Assembly: GCF_003573695.1 (NCBI RefSeq)
Contig: NW_020650526.1
Location: 2,587,531-2,651,530 of the forward strand
Direction: 5' to 3'
From: Papaver somniferum
Taxonomy: Eukaryota > Streptophyta > Magnoliopsida > Ranunculales > Papaveraceae
DNA: 64,000 bases
Shown: positions 23,144-35,036 of the stretch, piece after piece
Layout: each line of letters opens with the position of its first letter
Numbering within the stretch: position 1 is the first letter of the stretch
Notes under the pieces: model-generated
The model's database searches: none
Told to the model about the DNA's origin: nothing
What the model saw: the letters and a program-made list of their open reading frames with translations, nothing else
Made by a program: the position numbers and the translations under genes

Positions 23144-24961
23144 TTTTGCTCATTTTCTTTGCAACATGCCGAGGGCATGATGGGAAGAAAACTTCATAAT
23201 CGTCCCGTCCTTTTCTCCACGTTTGCACTATTTAGCGCGCTTTTATCCGTTGGACTTGAGGCATCGGTTGGTTATACGTTGGTTTCTTATATTTTGTGGG
23301 AGAGAAGATATCTTCTTTTTTGTACTTTTCCCTGGATTCTCATCGTCTTTTTTGCTGCGTCTTTGACCTTCTTGGTTTTGAAAAGGCTGGTTGGTTTTTT
23401 AGAAGACTTCTTCTTGTACTTAAAAAGGATCCTTTTTTGTGGTAAGGGTATGAGTTTCATTTTTCTCTTCTTTCCCTCCTATAGAGTTCGGAGTCCTTTT
23501 TGCAGAAGGTCTCCATGTGTGTTGAGCGTTTCTCTCCCAGTCCCCCTTGGAGGCTAGTGGTTTTCTTATATTTTTTCCGGCATGATAGTATGTCCTCTCA
23601 TTCACGTGTTTTTTCGAGTTGTCTTGCTCCGGATTCTAGATCATCATTAATGTCTTCTCGGAAATACCAGTCTTTTCGCATGGCGTATTTATCCTCATCT
23701 GTTTTCCAAGTGACTGAACCTTCCACTAGGGGATTTCGTATTTACCATTGTGTTTCTTTTTACCTGCAAGGTTGGAAACACTTCAGGTGTTGTTTTTCTT
23801 CTTACGATTGGTCTTGGGAACACTTTGCCTTGTGTGTGTTCACACGTTTTGGCTTGGAAATATTTGTTATTGGAGGTGCTGAGTTATAAAATACTGCCGT
23901 TATATTCAAACGTATATATGTATACCTTTCCCCTGTTTTATGCCTTAGCATCGAAGGCTGGGAATGAAGTGAAGGTACGTCGGCCGGGTGGAGGTCTCCG
24001 ATTATTGCTCCTATCCGAGGTGTTCTTATAGAGATGAGAGCATTCGTTCCCCAGTTGGTGGCTCGTGCTCCAGATTACGCTCGGACGGGTATTAAGTCAG
24101 CTGCTCCTCAGCGGGGCGTGGACGCGATGCTCCGATTCGAGAACTTCTTTTATTGTTATTATGTAATGTTGCTTCTCTGTTGGAATGAATAATAGCATGT
24201 CTTTTGTATGACATTGTTTTGTTTATTCCTTAGTGCTCCATGGCTCTGAGGAGTTATCGTATGTAGTTTTGGTCCAACCAGAAAAGACAAATCCAAGGAG
24301 TGATCAGTTCCTTAATTGGATAAGGCATCGCTAACAGTTTTAGACTTGTATTCATTCATAATGTGTTCCCTTCTCGCCTTTTGCCCCTTGTGGGCTATTT
24401 TAATAGTGTCCAATTTAGGTTACACTTGCCCTGTAATTGAGAGTGATCAGATGTTTGATTCACCGAATGTGTGTTTGACACAGGTTATTGGAGGGCGATA
24501 TCTCGGTCAAGTGATTCTTGCCTTGACCAAAGGTAAGTACCTTGATGCTGGATATCTCTTATTATGTTAGGATATCATCCGATATTATGATCGTGATGGC
24601 ATTACCTTAGGTCTTATAGCCGTGCAAGGTAGCTTAAGTTTTTTACCTGCATCATTCTTTGTAGAATGGGAAGTGTGGCTAGCACCATGCCATAGTCTTG
24701 ATGGGTTTTTGTTATAATGCAAGTATGAAGGGATTAATCTATATACACGTAGAAAGCGAAAAAGTAAGAAAATAAAACGAAAGAAAAAAGAATATAAAAT
24801 GAGAACGAAAAATCAGCTCAAAGTACACAAAAGGAGTAATTTTATTATCTTCAAAAGAGGGTTTGGTGAACCCTGGTACATTTGAGTAAGGTTCATGACC
24901 TTCATTACAAGTAGGGATTAGGCCACATTCTTGGATTTTGGTTATCTAGTAAGTGGTCCTG
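23144..24961. other. Tat-B region between integrase and 3' LTR
   Basis: The region is T-rich on the plus strand, so its plus-strand frames (for example 23117-23557) code for hydrophobic low-complexity peptides with no domain I know. A short better-looking plus frame lies near 24034-24190. Tat elements often carry extra frames here, sense or antisense; I cannot show one. Confidence 0.35.
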
Positions 24962-26030
24962 TTAAGCATTGTAAGTTTTTAGGTACTTGATGTTCCATGG
25001 GAGATCAAGTTCTTCATCGTTCAATTTGAGCAATCTATATGCTGCATCTCCTGCCTTAGCTAGGACTGTTAATGGGCCTTCCCATACGGGTGCGAATTTT
25101 CCTGACTCGCGTTGGTATGGTGGAATCTCGCGCCAGACCTTACCGCCTGGGCTGAATTCTCTATGGTGAACACGCTTGTTGTATTCCCGAGCTAACCTTC
25201 TGTGATAGTTTTCAATCCTCTGGAGAGCGATTTCTCTGTTCTCCTCCAAATCGTCTAGTTTGGCGAGTATCATGTCCGAGGTTAGGTTTTTCTCTCATGC
25301 CTCGGTCTTGGTTGTTGGGATCATTGCTTTTGTTGGTATGATCGCCTATGTGCCGTATGTGAGAGCGAAGGGGGTCATCCCTGTTGCTTCCCTCCTGGTG
25401 GTCCGATAGCCCCACAGGACATTATGTAATTGTTCACACCAACTCGTGCCATGCCCATCGAGCTTCTTTTTGAGCATGTCAGCGATGGTCTTGTTAGTTG
25501 CCTCTACCTGGCCATTGCTTTCGGGGTAGATCGGTGTAGATTTGTTTTCCTGATCTTAAAACAGTTGAAGAGTAGATCGATGTTTTTCCCTCGGAGTTGG
25601 GACCCATTGTCTGATACGATGGCAGCTGGGATATCGAAGCGGCATATGATATGCTCGAAGAGAAATTTAAAGACGTCGTGATCCCTGATGTGTCTTAGGG
25701 TCGAGGCTTCTACCCACTTTATGAAGTAATTTGTGGCCACGATTAAATATTTTCTTTGTACGGTTCCATATCTTAAAGGTCCGACTATATCGACTCTACA
25801 CTTGGCGAATGGCCAAGGGCTTAGGATATATTTTAGATCCATTAAAGGTGCATGCCTTCTTTTGCCAAATTTCTGGGATTCGATACGGGACTTTTCCATT
25901 TTTTTTGAGTCCTCGTTCATGCGAGGCCAAAAGTATCCTTCTAGACTTTCTTTGTGGGCTAGGGATCTCCCCCACTATGGTTTACCGTAGTGTATTTCTT
26001 TTAATATACATTGGCCCTCAGTGAAGGAAA
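24962..26030 (-). pseudogene. Tat-B integrase
   Basis: Integrase inserts the cDNA into the genome. The core is read on the minus strand at 25920-25400 with landmarks VDIVGPL (first Asp), FIKWVEAS, IVSDNGSQ (second Asp) and, after a frameshift, SNGQVEATNKTI (carrying the Glu). The C-terminal part at 25273-24962 is open and ends IKYLKTYNA before a stop (motifs EFSPGGKVW, PVWEGPL). The N-terminal zinc-binding part is hard to follow. Several stops separate the segments, so the protein could not be made in one piece. No chromodomain is present, as expected for Tat. Confidence 0.8.
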
Positions 26031-26680
26031 GGCATCAGAGAAGAGGTCCTAGATAAGATTGTTTGTATAGAAAACCATCTCGGAGCTGATAGTTCCCCTA
26101 TATTGATATTATCTTGTGTGCGACTTGTTGGTCGCTTGGGAGGTCCACGTTAGCTAGATTCGCAAGATGACTTTCTTCGTGGGCTGTTGAGTCTAGAGTA
26201 AGGATATCCATATTTCCCTATATGGGAATGGATGGGAGCATGACCCTTTCGATTCTGACATTAGTAGCCTCGGTATCTGTTTTCATGGAGGCTATAAATG
26301 TCAGGGCATCATCGTATCTATTATTTATCTGATTTAAGTGGAGAAATGTGATGTTTGGTATCTGCCCGATGTAGTGCTTGGCGAGTTGCAGGTGTCACTG
26401 CAAGCATGGGTCTGAAACTTCATACATTCCATATATCTGCCGAACGATGAGTTGTGAGTCACTTCTGAGTCGTACTTCACTTATACCTAGACCGATTATC
26501 ACTCGGAGGGAATGTATGACTGCCTCGCATTCGATTATATTATTAGTGGCAGGGAACTCGAGTCTCAGGATGTAGACGATCCTTCGCCCGGTCGGGGTTG
26601 TAAAAACAATTCAGATGCCAGAGCCCTCCGAATTGCATGACCCTTCCACAAAGACTTCCCATCGCCTTCGGTCTTCCGAG
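26031..26680 (-). pseudogene. Tat-B second RNase H domain
   Basis: After the polymerase-linked RNase H the minus frame continues with a second RNase H-like domain, starting WEVFVEGSCNSEGSGI near 26660 and followed, through stops, by LEFPATNN, CEAVIHSLR and LRSDSQLI (near 26430-26590). A second, archaeal-type RNase H is a mark of the Tat lineage. The first catalytic position in the usual DGSS motif reads EGSC here. The linker down to integrase (26031-26400) is decayed. Confidence 0.65.
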
Positions 26681-28072
26681 TGAAGTAGCTCGGGAGGGTC
26701 CTCTAGCTCGTCTTCCAGTCCCGGGATTTCTTCGATCTCATCAGTATTATCTAATGGGAAATCGTCCAGGAAATCCGCAACCGCTTGAGTTTTAATTGTC
26801 GTTTGGGCTTGATATTTGACTCCAAATTGTTTGATCTGTGCACCCCATTTGGAGATTCTGCCGACTCTGTCAGCATGATCGAGTACAGATTCCATTGGAG
26901 CTTTTTTTATGACTGTTACCATGTGTGCATGAAAATAAGTACGCAATTTCTGCGTTGCATAGACCAGTGATAACACCACCTTCTCGATCTTGGAATAGTT
27001 CTTATCTATCGAGGTAAGAGTTTTACTTATGAAATAAATGGGTTTCTCCACTTCCTTGTCTATGCGAGTTAGCACCGCACTGATTGAGGCGTTAGTCGCC
27101 GACAGGTAGATGTAAAGGTTTTCATCCGGGTTAGGCTTCTGTAGAATCGGCAAGGCTGCCAGATGTTCTTTGATCTTTTGAAAAGCTTCTTCACAGTTGT
27201 TACTCCATGAAAATTTTTCACCCTTTTTCAGAGTATTGAAGAAGTCTTTACATTTATCGGACGATCTAACAATGAATCTTCCCAAGGTTGTTAGTCGACC
27301 ACTTAATCTATGCACGTCTTTGACTATCGCAGGGGAAGGTATTTCTAGTATAGCACGCACCTTTTCAGGATCTACCTCGATTCTGTGCTTAGTGACCAAG
27401 TATCCCAGGAACTTTCCCGAGGTTACTCCAAAGGAGCATTTTGCAGGATTGATTTTCATGTTATATTTCCTTATTTGTTCGAAGATCTTCCTGAGATCGT
27501 TGGCATGGTCTTGTGGGAGCTTTTTCTTGATAAGCATATCATCCACATATACTTCTAAGGTTTTATGTATCTAACCGTAAAACATTTTTTCCACCATTCT
27601 TTGGTATGTGGCGCCTGCGTTTTTTAATCCAAATGGCATTTTGGTATAGCAGTATAGACCCCTGGGGGTGAAGAAGGCGGTATGCTCCTGGTCCTCCTCG
27701 GCGAGGGGGATCTGGTTGTAGCCCGATCGAGTATCCGTCCATGAGGGATAGCAACCCATATCCAGAGGTTGCCTCCACGAGCTGATCGATGGTAAGGAGT
27801 GGGAAGCTGTCTTTTGGACAGGCTTTGTTAAGGTCACTGAAGTCAATGCAGATCCTTACCCCTCCATTTTTCTTAGGTACAATTACCATGTTAGATATCC
27901 ATACTGGATATTGTACTTCTCGTATCACCCCCGATGCCTCCATTTTCTTTAGTTCCTTTTGGATAGCTTCGTGGTATTCTGGTGCCACCTTTCGCATCTT
28001 TTGTCGCATGGGCATGTGCTTTGGGTTAATCTTTAGGTGGTGACAACAGACTTCCGGGTCTATTCCGGGCAT
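26611..28072 (-). pseudogene. Tat-B reverse transcriptase and RNase H
   Basis: Reverse transcriptase copies element RNA to DNA. The minus strand shows the RT fingers (PVWISNMVIVPKKNGGVRICIDF, in parts), then a one-base frameshift after LSLMDGYS near 27710, then SGYNQIPLAEEDQEH, MPFGLKNAGATYQRM and, after a stop near 27570, the active-site box YVDDML (about 27535-27550). The long open piece 27546-26611 covers thumb, connection and RNase H (KPIYFISKTLT, SKIEKVVLSLVYATQKLR). The catalytic YVDD is intact, but the frameshift and stop break the protein. Confidence 0.88.
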
Positions 28073-28216
28073 GTCCTCTATGCGCCACGCGAAGACATCG
28101 GAATATTCCCGTAATAATTGTTTTAACTTTTCTTCTTCCTCCTTGTCGAGGAGAGTTCATATTCTCAGCATGCCCGTATTTTCAGGTGTTCTGATGTTTA
28201 TTTATTTCGTCGGCTC

Positions 28217-28951
28217 CTAGGCAGAGAAATTGGATTTGAGTTCCCCAACATCAGAGAGATTGTGTATGGGCCCCATGGGCGTATCCGAGGTAGGGACATT
28301 GTCCTGAACTGTCTCAGTGTTTGATCGCCTTGCCTCATTCATCATGGCTATGTAAGCATCGATTTCGGCCTGGTTTTTGGCATTCTTGGCTCGCTTCTTT
28401 TTCTCTCTTGCAGAATTTACTTTGTTTTCGCCGTTCCGAACGTCCATCTCGTAGCAGTGTTTTTCTTTTTCGGAGTCTCCAATGATTTCTACTACTCCGT
28501 TAGGCGTAGGGAACCTTAGCCTTTGATGGTAGGTCGAGGCTATTCCTTTGATCTCGTGGACCCAGGATCGCCCGATAATAGCTATGTAAGGTGATAATAC
28601 ATGTACCATACAAAAAAATTTTAGGGTGTGGATTGTTCCCACCCGTAATTCTAATGTCACCTCACCTTTAGGGAGATTTGTGGAGTCGTTAAAGCCAAAT
28701 ATGTTGTAGGTGGAGGGTATCAGATAATCGTCTCTGAAACCCATCTGCTTGAATGTTTCGTAAAACAAGATCTCGACGGAACTTCCTCCGTCGATCAGGA
28801 TTTTCGGCATAGCCCAATGCGATGTCATTGATGTTTCCTTATTGTCTTCACATTCGGGGAGTGCGATAGCCATCGTGACCACCAAGGGGTCGTTGTGGTT
28901 TCTCCCTTCATCTGGTGCCTCCGAGGCTGAGAAACTGATAAGTAATTTCAT
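28217..28951 (-). pseudogene. Tat-B protease
   Basis: A 244-codon open piece matches Tat-type aspartic proteases: ILIDGGSSVEILFYETF near residue 60 holds the active site, with Asp-Gly-Gly in place of the usual Asp-Thr-Gly; GFNDSTNLPKGEV and IIGRSWVHEIKGIASTYH give the flap and C-terminal landmarks. The tail is Lys/Glu-rich. It is separated from gag and RT by broken sequence. Confidence 0.82.
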
Positions 28952-29487
28952 CCACTCCTATATCGGAGGTTCTCTAGAGACACTGTAGACATCAGCACCC
29001 GCGAAGTGGTGTTTTTGAATTCGTCCTATAATATTTCCTTCAGGTGTGGGGGATATGATTGTCGAGTGTGATATTGTATTGCACCCTAGATATTGCGCCT
29101 CACGAGGGATTTCTACCCGATGTACGGGTGTCCCGGCTTCTAGTGGCACCACTAGGTGCGCGATGTACTCTTGAAGTTTGCCTTCGTCGATCATATCTTG
29201 CACCATCTTCTTCAAGTCCCTACACGAGTCTGTCGTGTGGCTATGAAATTTATGGAGTTCGCAGAAGTCAGTTCTGTTTTTAGCCCGCTCCGGCTACTGA
29301 CCTTTATTCCATGGGTAAGTGATTTTATGCTTTCTGTCAATCTGTTTGAGGATCTCGGATATAGGAGTGTTCAGTTTCGTGTAGACTGGGCTACGAACTT
29401 TCCCTTCTTTTGTTGGGCCTGATCTCGCCCTTTCCATCCCCCAGTCCAATGTTTATCAAACTGAGTTAATCCGTTGTTGGACCGCTC

Positions 29488-31035
29488 TTATCCTTGGGAT
29501 GGCACCTGAGGGTTCTGTGGTTCTACCGCATTTTTCCCTCTACTAGTTCCTTTCACCGACTTATCGTAAGTACCATCTTGAAGTTCTTCCAGGGCTATGT
29601 AGTCCTCTTGGATTTCTCTTAGCTTCCCCAAATTATTTGGCATGGTTTCGTACATGCGTACGAATATAGGATCTGTCTTCCTAAGACTATTTTTGAAGCC
29701 CAAGATTGCGTAAGCTTCGGGGACTTTCCCAATCTCGGCGCATAATTTTCTCAATCGTGTTACCAGGGATCGGAGTAACTCGTTTGGTCCTCGGGATATT
29801 TGGAATAACGCGTCAACTTCGGGTCGGACTCTGCTATTGTGAATATATGTTTCTAGAAACAGCTCTGATAGGTGAGCAAATGACTCAACCGAGCCTTTAA
29901 GAAAGTTATTGAACCACATCAGGGCTTCGTCTCTCAGACTAGCCGGAAAAAATTTACACAACACTACGTCGTAATGATCCCATTGGGTTAGCATCATGTG
30001 ATACATCCTTAGATGATCGATCGCGTCTCCAGTTCCGGTGAACGGGGTTGTGAACATCGGTAGGGAGCACTTCCTTGGAAATGGAAATCTCAATAGGTTT
30101 TCAGACAAGGGGTATTGTCCCGCTTCTTTCATGACCTCCGTCAGCTTCTTTCTTTCTAAATTTCCAGTGGCTTCTTTGTACATGGCCTCGAGCCTACTGA
30201 GTCGGGCCTGCAACTGATCATCGTTTCTCCTTGTTTCGGCCTTCTTCTTTCTTCCCTGAGCCCTCTCGGGCGAGAAAGAGAGTTCATGGTTGGGATACCT
30301 TGATTGCCCTGAGTCCTTGTCCGATTGTTCAATATATGATACAATCTTAGAGCTAGTTTACTTTGAGGTCTCCCATCGCTTGGGATTAGCGGATGCGAGA
30401 TTCTCGGCCTCACAGTTGGTTTTGACTTCGACGATTTTATTCTTGTCTCTCCTGTGCATGGGATCAACGTCTGATGACCCCTAGGACGGGCTATCCTCCT
30501 GGTTGAGGACGCCCCTGCTTCCCTTGGGAAAGTGATCCACTGTATCCTCATTTGAGGTGTCAGAGATATTGATTCGTTCATCATCCTGCAAGTTATCGAA
30601 AGGGTTTTCCTCCTCGGGGATCTCCTCAATGGTAGCGAGTGGCACCTTCTTCTTTGCTTTACGTTTCAGCCTGCGGTTTCTCCATTCTAGCCTCCTGTTT
30701 CGTTCTTCTAGTCTTTTCATTCTCTCATCCCGAGCATCTTGTGCTTTCAGGATGGTTGCGATAGTAGCATTGGTATCGCCGAGGTTGGAAGGGTCTCCCT
30801 TTCTGGCCTTATTGTTTGTTGTTTGCCATGGAAAACGGTCCGACCCTCCTGGTTTGGTTGGATGGACATCATCATGCCTCTCGAAGGGGTTTCCCTCGCC
30901 TTCGGAGATAGAATTGTCAGTTAGTCCTTCCCGATACTAGTCATCGGGTTGTCCCTCTCCTGGGATTTCACTGTTTAGCATGGTCTCGCCTGGCTGGCTG
31001 GGACCCACCGTCCCCTCCTTGGCTCGTGCGAGCAT
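29488..31035 (-). pseudogene. gag: Tat-B gag with three in-frame stops
   Basis: A single minus frame of about 515 codons runs from ATG at 31035 to 29488 and is interrupted by in-frame stops near 30940, at 30481-30483 and near 30360. An Arg/Lys-rich helical segment (RMKRLEERNRRLEWRNRRLKRK in two parts) precedes the capsid-like domain of Retrotrans_gag type at 30213-29600 (LPMFTTPFTGTGDAIDHL, LRDEALMWFNNF, FLETYIHNSR). The absence of frameshifts over 1.5 kb suggests the stops arose by point mutation. 28952-29487, between gag and protease, is the decayed gag tail. Confidence 0.82.
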
Positions 31036-31941
31036 ATCGTCGCGTCACCTTTACCTTCCCAGCAGTATATGCAATAATATTTAATTTGTATTTTCTTTCA
31101 GAAAAGTGGGACCCTAGATTTGCAGGTCACGTTCAATTACTAAGTCATAGTTCAAACTGGACAGTTTAGTACAGGAAGACTTTGCAGTAAATTTTGGAGA
31201 CATGCGAAAATGTCAAAACATTCCCTACTTACACAAGGCTTTAATGACGAAGGAAAGGTGTTTTATCGGTTCCCCTTTTTTTGATAAACATACCTCCCTC
31301 ATTACGTCATACCCTTTATAGGGAAGAGACTAAATAATGATGCTTTGAGCATATCTTCCCATTTTAGGAAATATTTCTCATCATCTTTTAACTTGGATCT
31401 TGGACAAACTTTTGAGTTTGATGAATGATTATGTACTTATTAACCCTTCTTATTGACTTAGAGTTAGGTTTCTAAGAAGAAATTTGTAGATTATTTTGAG
31501 TTCCTTTAAGGATGAAGAACAACTAGCTCTTTCAAATTTCACATGAAGAGATTTTCTTCCATGAAGTCTACTTATCAGTATTCCTCTTTCCGACTCTTTC
31601 ATGGAGGAGATCGTTTGAGTGCCAAAGTATCAAAAACCCCATTTTCACTCCGATCTTCAACTCTCCTGAGTACCTTAAGAAAGATATTGGAAGCTGCTGC
31701 TAAACGAGAAATCTAATGGAAAACTAGAGAAAAAATTGTAGATCTGTTGATTTTGAGGTTCTTCTAGACTTCACAGATCGTGTAGACCATATTTGATTCC
31801 GAGCTCCACTCATGCATCTTAACAGAAATCTAACCAGTAGTATGAGAAACTACTTCTCTCATGGAGATTATGAAATCAATATAGAGCTGTTACTAGGGAG
31901 GTAGAATAAATCTTCATACCTCCCTGTTTCTAGAGCCAAAA
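31036..31941 (-). other. Tat-B leader
   Basis: This is the non-coding 5' region of Tat-B between its 5' LTR and gag. The bases just inside the LTR (minus: TTTTGGCTCTAGAAACAGGG) must include the primer-binding site, but I cannot assign the tRNA. Nothing else is seen. Confidence 0.55.
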
Positions 31942-32739
31942 TGTAGTTGCATCTTTTCTGATGACTACACCCAAGTAAGATTTAATACTAAAAACTACTA
32001 AAACATACAAGATTCAAGATGAACAAGATGTAAAGATCATGAAAAGTAAAGATTAACATAAGAATATAACGTGGTTCGGCCATGAAGACCTTCATCCACG
32101 GGAAAGAAGATATTTTCTTTATTGATTATAAGGTCTTACCCTTGAAAGAGCTACAAGTCTCACTTAGATTCCTTACTCTCTCTCCGTCTAGATCTCTCTT
32201 AGGAATTCTCTGTAGAAAGACCATCTAATAATACATAATTTGTCCATCTCCTTCTACATGAACTGGTATTTATAGGGAAATTAGACTCGTGGAGGCTTGG
32301 TCGTCCGTGCTGGTGGATCTATCGTACATCGCCTTCGCTGCTTCAGACTGGTTCTATACTATCCCTCGTGGTGGCCTGCTTGGTTCTCCCTCCGAGTTGT
32401 CTCGCTCTCCTCCAGATCGTGTATCCCTTCTTTGGAGAACCTCGTGCTCTATCACTTCTGGGCTATAGTATAGGTCGTCCGAGTCCTCCATTAAGATGTA
32501 GATCTGCCCACATCTTTGCCCTTATCCTTCATTAAATGCGGTTCTTCTTTTTAGACTTGACCGTCTGAGCAGATTAGACTACTCCTTACACGCGTCATTC
32601 ATGTAACGTTGTAGCAGGTGTCTCGATTTAGACAAACTCACCGTTTTAGAATATGATTTGATGCTCCTATCTCATCATCTTATTGTGGATTCACCCCTTA
32701 GGATGTTGACACGTGGCCATCGGGTATTTTACCCTCACA
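31942..32739 (-). repeat. Tat-B 5' LTR
   Basis: This 798-bp repeat matches 22348-23143 with about 5 percent difference by eye. Confidence 0.92.
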
Positions 32740-32744
32740 ATTAT

Positions 32745-33060
32745 ATTGTTTATCTTTACAATTGGATTTGGAAAAGTTTGTACGCATACAGTCTAAGTAG
32801 ATACGTCCACTTAATTTTAATCGATTATGAGACTTGTTTCTTGTAGAAATCGCATCTTGAAAGATAGATAACAAGTTTAATCACTTGGAAGAATTCCAAT
32901 TGGGTTATTTTGATACGACTAGATTGATCTTGGATATTGATATTATTACAAGTACTATGCTAAACTCTATACATTTATTGTCAAATATTATTCAGCTGGT
33001 CTACTTGTTGTTGTATTAAGTTTTGACTATAGATGTTGTCGAATGAAAAAGTTGGATGTA
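32745..33060 (+). mobile_element. Continuation of the interrupted LTR-leader-like sequence
   Basis: Picks up the sequence broken at 22347 (CCGCATTAT then ATTGTTTATC). It is AT-rich with no open frame. The boundary to the hAT remnant at its right is unclear. Confidence 0.35.
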
Positions 33061-33089
33061 TTTGGTATCCCCCGTGTTTTCATTGAGAA

Positions 33090-33475
33090 CTCTATCGATA
33101 TAGAAGTAACCATGTGTATAATGAGTCTATAATGGAAAACAGTGAGATTGAGGTTCAGAAGACAGAGTTGGAAAAATACTTAGAAGAACCACTGTTAACT
33201 AAAATCATACCCAAAGAGGAATTTATGTTTGATATATTGAGTTGGTGGAAGAATCATACTCCAAAGTGCCCTACTATTGCAAAGATTGTAAGAGATGTGT
33301 TTGTTGTTCCAGTGACAACTGTAGCATTCCAATCCATTTTCTGTGCTGGTGATAGGATTCTTACAACACACAGAAGTTCATTATCTCCAGAAGCTGCTCA
33401 AGCATTGCTTTGCTTAGAGATTGGTTGCTAGATCTCAACGCCAATGCTAGTACTGGTTAGTTATTTCTCTTATAA
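33090..33475 (+). pseudogene. hAT transposase C-terminal fragment
   Basis: The frame 33114-33431 encodes the hAT dimerisation region found at the C-terminus of plant hAT transposases: ELEKYLEEPLL, FDILSWWKNHTPKCPTIAKI, ARDV-like VRDVFVVP, then VAFQSIFCAGDRIL where active families usually read VASESAFSTGGRVL. After TTHRSSLSPEAAQALLCL the frame is shifted by one base; the other frame continues RDWLLDLNA. Zinc finger and catalytic core are missing upstream. A host-domesticated protein is less likely, given the truncation and frameshift. Confidence 0.8.
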
Positions 33476-33639
33476 GTTTCATTTCCTTTCCTTTCCTTTC
33501 ATGATTTCTTGCACTGCCAACTAAGTAATAGATTTATGTTTCTTTGAAATGCAAATATGCTTTGAGGTTTGAATATATAAGTAGTAAGGACTAAGGCCGA
33601 ACATATGCTATTTTTTTTTTGCATTTCTTTGTGTTTTCT

Positions 33640-34310
33640 TTTGCAGGAACCTATAATCTACGAATTTGAAAACATTTGTGTGTGTTTTTTCTGTGTTTGA
33701 ACTGAAAACTTGTTATGTTTGAGCCGGAAACTGAACTGAAACAGGTTATGAAATTTTGTCACATAGAAGAATCTATCAGAAAAGTATCTAATATCTGATA
33801 ATCTTAACGGAACAAAACCGACTATAATTTTTAGGATTCCGTCAGAAGTTATCATAACGGAACCAACTGAGGCAGTTCTCGTTTCGATAAATGCCATTGA
33901 CAGCCTTATTCACGTGTTTAAACACTTGATTCCATTAGTTATTTGCCTCCATTAAATATTTTTTTTTACTTATTTGCGGATGTGTGTCTTATGTGTGTTT
34001 TCTTTGTGTTTGATTTGAAAATTTATTATGTTTCAACTGGAATTTGAACAGAAACAGGTTATGAAATTTCTGTCAGATATAGCAATTTATCGGAAAAATA
34101 TCTGATATATGATATTCTTAACGAAACAGAACCAATTATAATTCTTAGGATTCCGTCGGATGTTTTCGTAAAGGAACCGACTGCGGCAGTTCCCATTTTG
34201 ATAAGTTCTGTTGACAGCCCTATTCACGTGTTTAAATACTTGTTACCATTAGTTATTTTTCTCTATCATAATTTTTTTTTTTTTACTTTTTTGCAGTGCT
34301 ACTAGTATAC
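33640..34310 (+). repeat. Tandem duplication, two units of about 330 bp
   Basis: About 33650-33968 and 33984-34300 are diverged copies: both run GTGTGTTTTCT...GAAACAGGTTATGAAATT...GGATTCCGTC...CACGTGTTTAAA...CATTAGTTATTT. Sequence resembling a splice acceptor (TTTTGCAG) precedes unit 1 (33646) and follows unit 2 (34296). It lies downstream of the hAT fragment and is not coding. Confidence 0.8.
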
Positions 34311-34322
34311 GAGGGTGGCATC

Positions 34323-35028
34323 TAGGGCTGCACAAGACCCGCCCACGATACCCAAACCCACCCGTACCCGCTAAATCCGTGGGTTTTTAATCCATACCCG
34401 CCCGTTGTGGGTGCGGGGTTGGTTATGAAAAAGAAAAACCCGTTGTCTGTGGGTGCGAGGTTGGTTTAAGCTAATACCCGCCCAAAAAACCCGCAGATTA
34501 TATACCATTAGATAAAATTAATCCTAGTCGTCCATTATGAAACCCTAATACTAGTAGATAGGATAACTGATAACCCTCATTCACTTTCTACACTCTTGTC
34601 TCTGTTCGGCCTCTCCTCTTCTTCCTCCTCAGTTCTTCTTCTTCACCTACGAACGACAATTACCAGAAATCTTCACCAGAAATCGACAACAACAACTTCG
34701 AATCTTCACCAGAAATCGACAACAATCGAAAAATCAACAGATTCAACACTTAATCTTCATCTGTGAACTTCCTAGATATGAATATTTTGGGGGTTTTGGT
34801 TTTTTTTCTCACTTAATCAAGGAGAATAGAAGTTATTCTAAATACTTGAATATAAAGCGGGTTTAAACCCGTTTAAACCCATACCCGTCCAACCCGTAAC
34901 GGGCGGATAACAGAACCCGCCCGCTGTTTGTGGGTGCGGGGTTGGTTATGAAAAAACAAAACCGCGGTCTGTGGGTGCGAGGTTGGTTTTACCTTATACC
35001 CGTCCATACCCGCCCATGTGCAGCCCTA
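34323..35028. mobile_element. hAT-type miniature element with 8-bp TSD
   Basis: Terminal inverted repeats TAGGGCTGCACA and TGTGCAGCCCTA are flanked by a perfect 8-bp duplication gtggcatc (34315-34322 and 35029-35036), the size typical of hAT. Subterminal regions carry repeated ACCCGCCC/GGGTGCG motifs; a sequence GTGGGTGCGGGGTTGGTTAT occurs at both ends. The centre looks like a 5' UTR, C/T-rich then CACCAGAAATCGACAACAA in tandem. There is no transposase. Confidence 0.92.
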
Positions 35029-35036
35029 GTGGCATC

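Larger units (their letters stand above)
22348..32739 (-). mobile_element. Tat-B, Ty3/gypsy Tat-lineage element
   Basis: Bounded by the 5-bp duplication attat (22343-22347 and 32740-32744). In its own orientation (minus) it starts TGTGAGGG and ends CAACTACA. Domain order from right to left is gag, protease, RT, RNase H, second RNase H and integrase, the order typical of Tat. The LTRs differ at roughly 40 of 797 positions by eye, so it is older than the two Athila-type elements here. Every coding segment carries stops or frameshifts. About 1.8 kb between integrase and the 3' LTR is unexplained. Confidence 0.93.

Noticed and set aside
23117..24031. Plus-strand hydrophobic frames resembling membrane proteins
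   Set aside because: The strand is T-rich, which yields Phe/Leu-rich frames by chance; no conserved motif, and they lie antisense within Tat-B.
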